A DNA stretch of 22,531 bases from a virus. The DNA lies in the IMG/VR virus record IMGVR_UViG_3300042882_000135, positions 1-22,531 of that record; one strand, written 5' to 3'. Made by a program: the position numbers and the translations under genes. This document shows, one piece after another, positions 19,135 to 22,531 of the stretch (position 1 is its first letter; every line of letters begins with the position of its first letter). The notes beneath the pieces are model-generated. The model was not told the origin of the DNA, did no database searches, and saw nothing but the letters and a program-made list of their open reading frames with translations.

Positions 19135-20106
19135 TTACTCCACTAAGTAGCCATCGGCATCGTAAAAATTACCCTTGCCATCGTGATATTCTGCGCCAGA
19201 AGGAGCCATCCCGCCATCGGCAAGGCGAACACCTCCGCCATGAGCCTTCTTTATGACGCCGCCCTCGGCATTTTTGACGGCTGACTGGGGAACGCCATAA
19301 AGCGCGGCAACCAATGAACCCAAGCCAGCAATCTGAGAGAGTGGGCTGTTGGAGTAGCCCTCGGAGCCAGTTGACTGCGTGGTCGTACCCATAGGCATTT
19401 GATAGCCTTGGAGCAACTTGGCAAACTGCTGAGTCTGAGCCATTGGGTAGTCAAGCAACTTTTGGCCTTGAGCCTGCTGTTGAGCGCCGTAGTCGGACAT
19501 CGTCTTTAGACCAGCCAGACCCATACCCTGCTGGGCTTGGCCCAAGTTCTCGAAGGCTTGCCCAGCCTGCAAGGCACGAGTCAAGTCGTTCTGAGCCTGC
19601 GTTCCTGCGGTCGTGTAACCAGTCTGAAGCGCCTGCATTTGCTTGCCCAGCAAATCAGACTGAAGGTCACGCAAAGCGTTTCCAGTGACTTGAGACTGAC
19701 GACGTGAGCCAAACTGACCAGAGCCAACTGCCGCCGCGCCAAGGTTTGGCAGGATGTTTTCTTGAATGCTTCGCTGTTGTAAGCGGCCCATCTCATCAAC
19801 CACGGCGGACTGATAAGGGTTCATGTAGTCAGCAATGACGTCAGGAACGGTTGTAGCGCCTGCCTCGCCTAGCAACTGCGAAGATGCGCCCATAGACCCA
19901 GCGCCAGCAAACGCGACGTCTGGAGCCATCTGGAAGGCTTGCTGTTGCAAAGGACTGAACCCAGCAATACCGCCCTGTTGGACAGCGTTCTGACCTAAGT
20001 TGGCAATGTCTTGCAGGTAGTTCGTGTAAAACTCTGGAGCCGCCTGTTGGGCTTCCGTCGTCTTAGTAATCGCGGGTAGTGGGTCACCCTGAAATAAGCC
20101 TGCCAT
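19135..20106 (-). CDS. Structural virion protein, Gln/Gly/Ala-rich
   Basis: 323 residues. Long Gln/Ala/Gly stretches (NLGQNAVQQGGIAGF, FSPLQQQAFQMAPD), a conserved-looking centre (VIADYMNPYQSAVVDEMG, LGAAAVGSGQFGSRRQSQ), and an end containing EGGVIKKAHGGGVRLADGG. The last motif also occurs in the upstream gene. This organisation recurs in virion genes of aquatic podovirus-like phages, adjacent to internal proteins. No catalytic site. Stop-start overlap with the upstream gene (TAATG). Confidence 0.75.
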   Translation of the reverse strand: MAGLFQGDPLPAITKTTEAQQAAPEFYTNYLQDIANLGQNAVQQGGIAGFSPLQQQAFQMAPDVAFAGAGSMGASSQLLGEAGATTVPDVIADYMNPYQSAVVDEMGRLQQRSIQENILPNLGAAAVGSGQFGSRRQSQVTGNALRDLQSDLLGKQMQALQTGYTTAGTQAQNDLTRALQAGQAFENLGQAQQGMGLAGLKTMSDYGAQQQAQGQKLLDYPMAQTQQFAKLLQGYQMPMGTTTQSTGSEGYSNSPLSQIAGLGSLVAALYGVPQSAVKNAEGGVIKKAHGGGVRLADGGMAPSGAEYHDGKGNFYDADGYLVE

Positions 20107-22531
20107 TATTTTGCTCCTTTAAGGTACGAGGTCAACGCCTTGGTTTTAGGTGGAATCTTGTTGATGGGGGCAGAGCGCTTGTGGGCGCGGATGCCTTCAC
20201 GAAACTTATCCAAAGCCTGAGCGCCAGCCTTAGTTGAGCCGTTGCCAATCTGGGCCACGGTCTCAGCGTCAATTACATATTCACCATCCGCCAGCATAGC
20301 TGGGATGTCATCAGACTGTCCATCACCTGCACCATGCACAGCCGCGCCCTTGCGGAAGTCCATGCGACCCTGAGTGATTGGCACGTTGGATGCGTGAGGC
20401 AAACCACCCCTGCGCATAGGGGGAGGCATACCCTGCTGTTGAGGCATCATGCCCTGCTGTGGCATACCCTGCGGCATCTGCTGTGCCATTTGCGGAGGCA
20501 TCTGCTGTGGCAAGCCTTGTTGTTGCGCCTGCATAGGGGGCTTTTGCTGACCAACTTGCGGCATCATTTCAGGCGGGTTCATTGGGGGCTGTGGGCGCAT
20601 TCCCAAGTTTGCCAAGATGTCAGCAGGTTGACCAAACGTGTAGTACGAGGAGACGGGGGTAGACATAGAAGACAAGCCACCAGAAGCCATTGCAGGCAAC
20701 GCCGCATCCTCAGACTCGTTGGCGGCAACTTCTTCGTAGCCGTAGTCGCCCTCACGCACGGGGTTGTACCCCGGGGCGTTTAGGTTCCGCAACAACTCCT
20801 CGTTTGGCGTGTAGTCGTTTGCATCTGTGCCGTACTGGTCGTAGCCCACAAAGTTTGTTGGGCCAATTCCAAAGTCTGTAGTGCGTGGGTTGATAAGGCC
20901 AACCTGCGACATATCCAAGCCTTGGTTCTGCGCACCAGTGCCGCCGCCCATAAAGTCACTACCAAGCAAGGTGGCAACCAGCGCCCCAGCACCTGCGGCT
21001 CCTGCTGTTGTTCCGAGCGCTCCAGTAATGCTTTTTAAAAGGTCGTCGCTTATACCTGTTTGCGCTGGTGGGTCAGCAGGGTCACGCGGGGTTCTAGGAG
21101 GTGGAGTTTTTGTTCCACTGCCCACGTTGACAATTGGAGCGGCATTTACGCGACCACCACCCAATGGAATTATGTTTCCACTTGGGTCATAAACAGTCAT
21201 GTTCCCATAACCATCAGTCACAATAAAGTTACCCGCATCATCCCGCGTGGTCTCGTAAGCCTCTGTTGTATCAAAGACGTTGCCATCTGAGTCAACAGTT
21301 ATAGTGCTACCGTCGTCAAAGGTTTGGATGTAAGAGCCGTCATCAAAGTATTGAACACCCGCCACTGGCGAAAACCCCGTGTCTTCAAAAGTTGTATTGA
21401 CCACTTCCTCGTCTTCACCTAAAGCAGAAGCCAAAACAGTTGGAGTCGAACGCTTTAAATAATCAGCGCCATATGGGCCGCTTTGAGAATACAAAGAGTT
21501 GCTACCAGTCAAAACTGGGTCGTCATCTTCACCGTAGTTGTAATCTACGTTTTGCCAATCTTGAACTTCTTCTTCGGTGTCGGAATACACAGCGTCGCCG
21601 TCTGCAAATTTTGGAACTCCACCTTTTTTCATCATAGCAATCAAGCCCCCGCGTTTGCCGTAATAGTCACCGCCATAGTCATAGCCATAGTCACCGCCAT
21701 CGTCATAACCGTAATCTGTGTAGTCGTCATTGCCAGCGTACAAGTAGTCGTCGTAACCTGAGTAATCAGTGTCATCAGCAATAAGTGTGTCGTCGTAATA
21801 TGTAGAGTCCTCTACTTCAGAGCCGTCAGCGTTTGCGTACAACTCATAAGTTCCGTCTTCATTTTGAGCGTAGACGTTACCAAGACTATCTTCAAAATAT
21901 TCGGTGTCTGTATTTTCAGCAACAGCGGTGTCATCACCAAAGTCATAAACTGGCGTGTCTTCAAAAGCAGAAGAGCCGTCGGCGTAGTACGCCAAATCAT
22001 ATTCACCATCTTCATTCATGGTGTACCGATTGCCGTCTTCGTCTTCGTAGTATTCTGTATCTGTACCGTTGCCAGCAACAACGGTATTTTCGCCATCGCC
22101 TCCAGCAACATTTGTTCCGCCTAGACCGCGAGTACCTCCAGTGGAGGTGTTAGCGTTTTCGTTTCCGCCACCGCCAGCGGTATCAGTTGAACCTTCAAAA
22201 ACATCAATTTTCCCGTCAGTATCAGTGGAGTACAAAACAGCGTTGTTTTCCATGCTGAACGTCATAGAGGAGCCATCGTCGAAGACGGTAGTGTAAGTCC
22301 CATCTCCATTGTCAATAGCGCCAGCAGGCAAACCTAGTGACTCATCAGCAGGCGTGCCTTTGTACGCAATATCTGAAGTGATGGGGCTACCGCCGCCAGC
22401 AGGAGGCGTCCTCGTGCCACCAGCAGGCGGGGCTTTTGAGCCACCAGCGGGTGGAGTTTTTGAACCACCAGCAGGAGGGGTTTTTGAACCGCCCGCAGGA
22501 GGAGTTTTTGAGCCTCCCGCAATAGGGGGCG
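20106..22531 (-). CDS. Large repeat-rich virion protein (5' end outside window)
   Basis: An open frame of 808 codons with no start inside the window; a shorter frame from a TTG at 22331 is an artefact of its position. N-terminal visible part: six proline-glycine octapeptides (22395-22531). Then acidic, Tyr/Asp-rich tandem repeats (21771-22061), a Tyr/Asp/Gly patch with RGGLIAMMKKGGVPKFADG, segments FDDGSYIQTFDDGSTITV, a Met/Gln/Pro-rich linker (about residues 590-650), and a C-terminal domain with GDGQSDDIPAMLADGEYVI and VAQIGNGSTKAGAQALDKF. The last domain is known to me from virion-associated proteins of aquatic phages. Role probably structural or ejected; the protein is low-complexity and likely extended. 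Confidence 0.8.
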   Translation of the reverse strand, partial: PPIAGGSKTPPAGGSKTPPAGGSKTPPAGGSKAPPAGGTRTPPAGGGSPITSDIAYKGTPADESLGLPAGAIDNGDGTYTTVFDDGSSMTFSMENNAVLYSTDTDGKIDVFEGSTDTAGGGGNENANTSTGGTRGLGGTNVAGGDGENTVVAGNGTDTEYYEDEDGNRYTMNEDGEYDLAYYADGSSAFEDTPVYDFGDDTAVAENTDTEYFEDSLGNVYAQNEDGTYELYANADGSEVEDSTYYDDTLIADDTDYSGYDDYLYAGNDDYTDYGYDDGGDYGYDYGGDYYGKRGGLIAMMKKGGVPKFADGDAVYSDTEEEVQDWQNVDYNYGEDDDPVLTGSNSLYSQSGPYGADYLKRSTPTVLASALGEDEEVVNTTFEDTGFSPVAGVQYFDDGSYIQTFDDGSTITVDSDGNVFDTTEAYETTRDDAGNFIVTDGYGNMTVYDPSGNIIPLGGGRVNAAPIVNVGSGTKTPPPRTPRDPADPPAQTGISDDLLKSITGALGTTAGAAGAGALVATLLGSDFMGGGTGAQNQGLDMSQVGLINPRTTDFGIGPTNFVGYDQYGTDANDYTPNEELLRNLNAPGYNPVREGDYGYEEVAANESEDAALPAMASGGLSSMSTPVSSYYTFGQPADILANLGMRPQPPMNPPEMMPQVGQQKPPMQAQQQGLPQQMPPQMAQQMPQGMPQQGMMPQQQGMPPPMRRGGLPHASNVPITQGRMDFRKGAAVHGAGDGQSDDIPAMLADGEYVIDAETVAQIGNGSTKAGAQALDKFREGIRAHKRSAPINKIPPKTKALTSYLKGAK
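21771..22061 (-). repeat. Tandem ~50-residue acidic repeats within virion protein
   Basis: Two adjacent copies of about 50 codons. Each opens TDTEYxED and continues xxGNxYxxNEDGxYxLxxxADGS, then EDTPVYDFGDDTAVAEN or EDSTYYDDTLIADD. They are acidic and Tyr-rich, a composition seen in ligand- or calcium-binding repeats. A further Tyr/Asp/Gly run follows at 21657-21764. Confidence 0.75.
22395..22531 (-). repeat. Six-fold 24-bp repeat encoding PPAGGSKT
   Basis: Six tandem units of about 24 bp in frame: PPIAGGSKT, PPAGGSKT, PPAGGSKT, PPAGGSKA, PPAGGTRT, PPAGGGSP. Units drift at the left end and may continue past the window edge. They encode a flexible, collagen-like or linker-type spacer before the acidic repeats. 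DNA repeats like this change length by slippage. Confidence 0.8.

Noticed and set aside
22334-22522. 62-codon minus-strand frame rich in Leu
   Set aside because: It is the off-frame reading of the 24-bp repeat; the repeat codes for PPAGGSKT in the frame of the virion protein.
22395-22531. CRISPR-like repeat array
   Set aside because: Units are contiguous 24-bp coding repeats without spacers, so this is a protein repeat.

Overview
The window looks like a piece of a tailed double-stranded DNA bacteriophage (Caudoviricetes). It carries a terminase large and small subunit pair, a compact phage replication and recombination set, a lytic transglycosylase inside a very large virion protein, and many tiny overlapping genes. 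No integrase, transposase, bacterial housekeeping gene or CRISPR array is visible. A host among the beta- or gammaproteobacteria is an inference only: the phage sigma-region-4 protein keeps the RpoD-type recognition helix, and promoters look like sigma-70 sites. Whether the phage is temperate cannot be decided; a small Cro/YdaS-like regulator is present, but no CI-type repressor with a peptidase domain.

Layout. (1) 1-3080, minus strand: TerS, TerL and an incomplete unrecognised gene running off the left edge. (2) 3081-3360: no gene; holds a tRNA-like structure made of two perfect T-arm hairpins closed by a 10-bp stem, plus degenerate tRNA-like sequence. (3) 3361-7747, minus: about a dozen small, mostly unrecognised accessory genes. 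Several are preceded by a conserved GAAAGCGAA leader and followed by a GGGGGC/GCCCCC hairpin. The block includes a papain/C39-like small protein and a protein consisting essentially of sigma-70 region 4. (4) 7862-12988, minus: a dense operon of overlapping genes starting with a Cro-like regulator, then a DUF1376-type replication protein, a CHC2 zinc-finger primase fragment, a DnaB-like helicase core, RusA, a run of membrane microproteins, a lipoprotein and a Ref/HNH-type nuclease. (5) 13093-15321, the only plus-strand operon: a small leader gene, an SSB-like protein with an acidic DDIPF-type tail, two PD-(D/E)XK nucleases and a small conserved gene, probably acting in recombination and DNA processing. 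(6) 15320-15346: an intrinsic terminator for the converging minus-strand transcript. (7) 15381-22531, minus: four large virion-associated proteins, the last incomplete at the right edge.

Control. Replication genes diverge from 12989-13092, which holds promoters in both directions, a short palindrome and one copy of a 16-nt element. The same 16-nt element lies inside two further minus-strand promoters (5188-5214 and 7802-7829), so three promoters may share one regulator, either the Cro-like protein or another factor. The GAAAGCGAA leader occurs just before starts on both strands (seven cases), which suggests a common translation or RNA-level signal. These two linked signals, with the sigma-region-4 protein encoded next to one of the promoters, are the most interesting candidates for an undescribed regulatory circuit. 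All functional calls come from reading motifs by eye; no database search was run.
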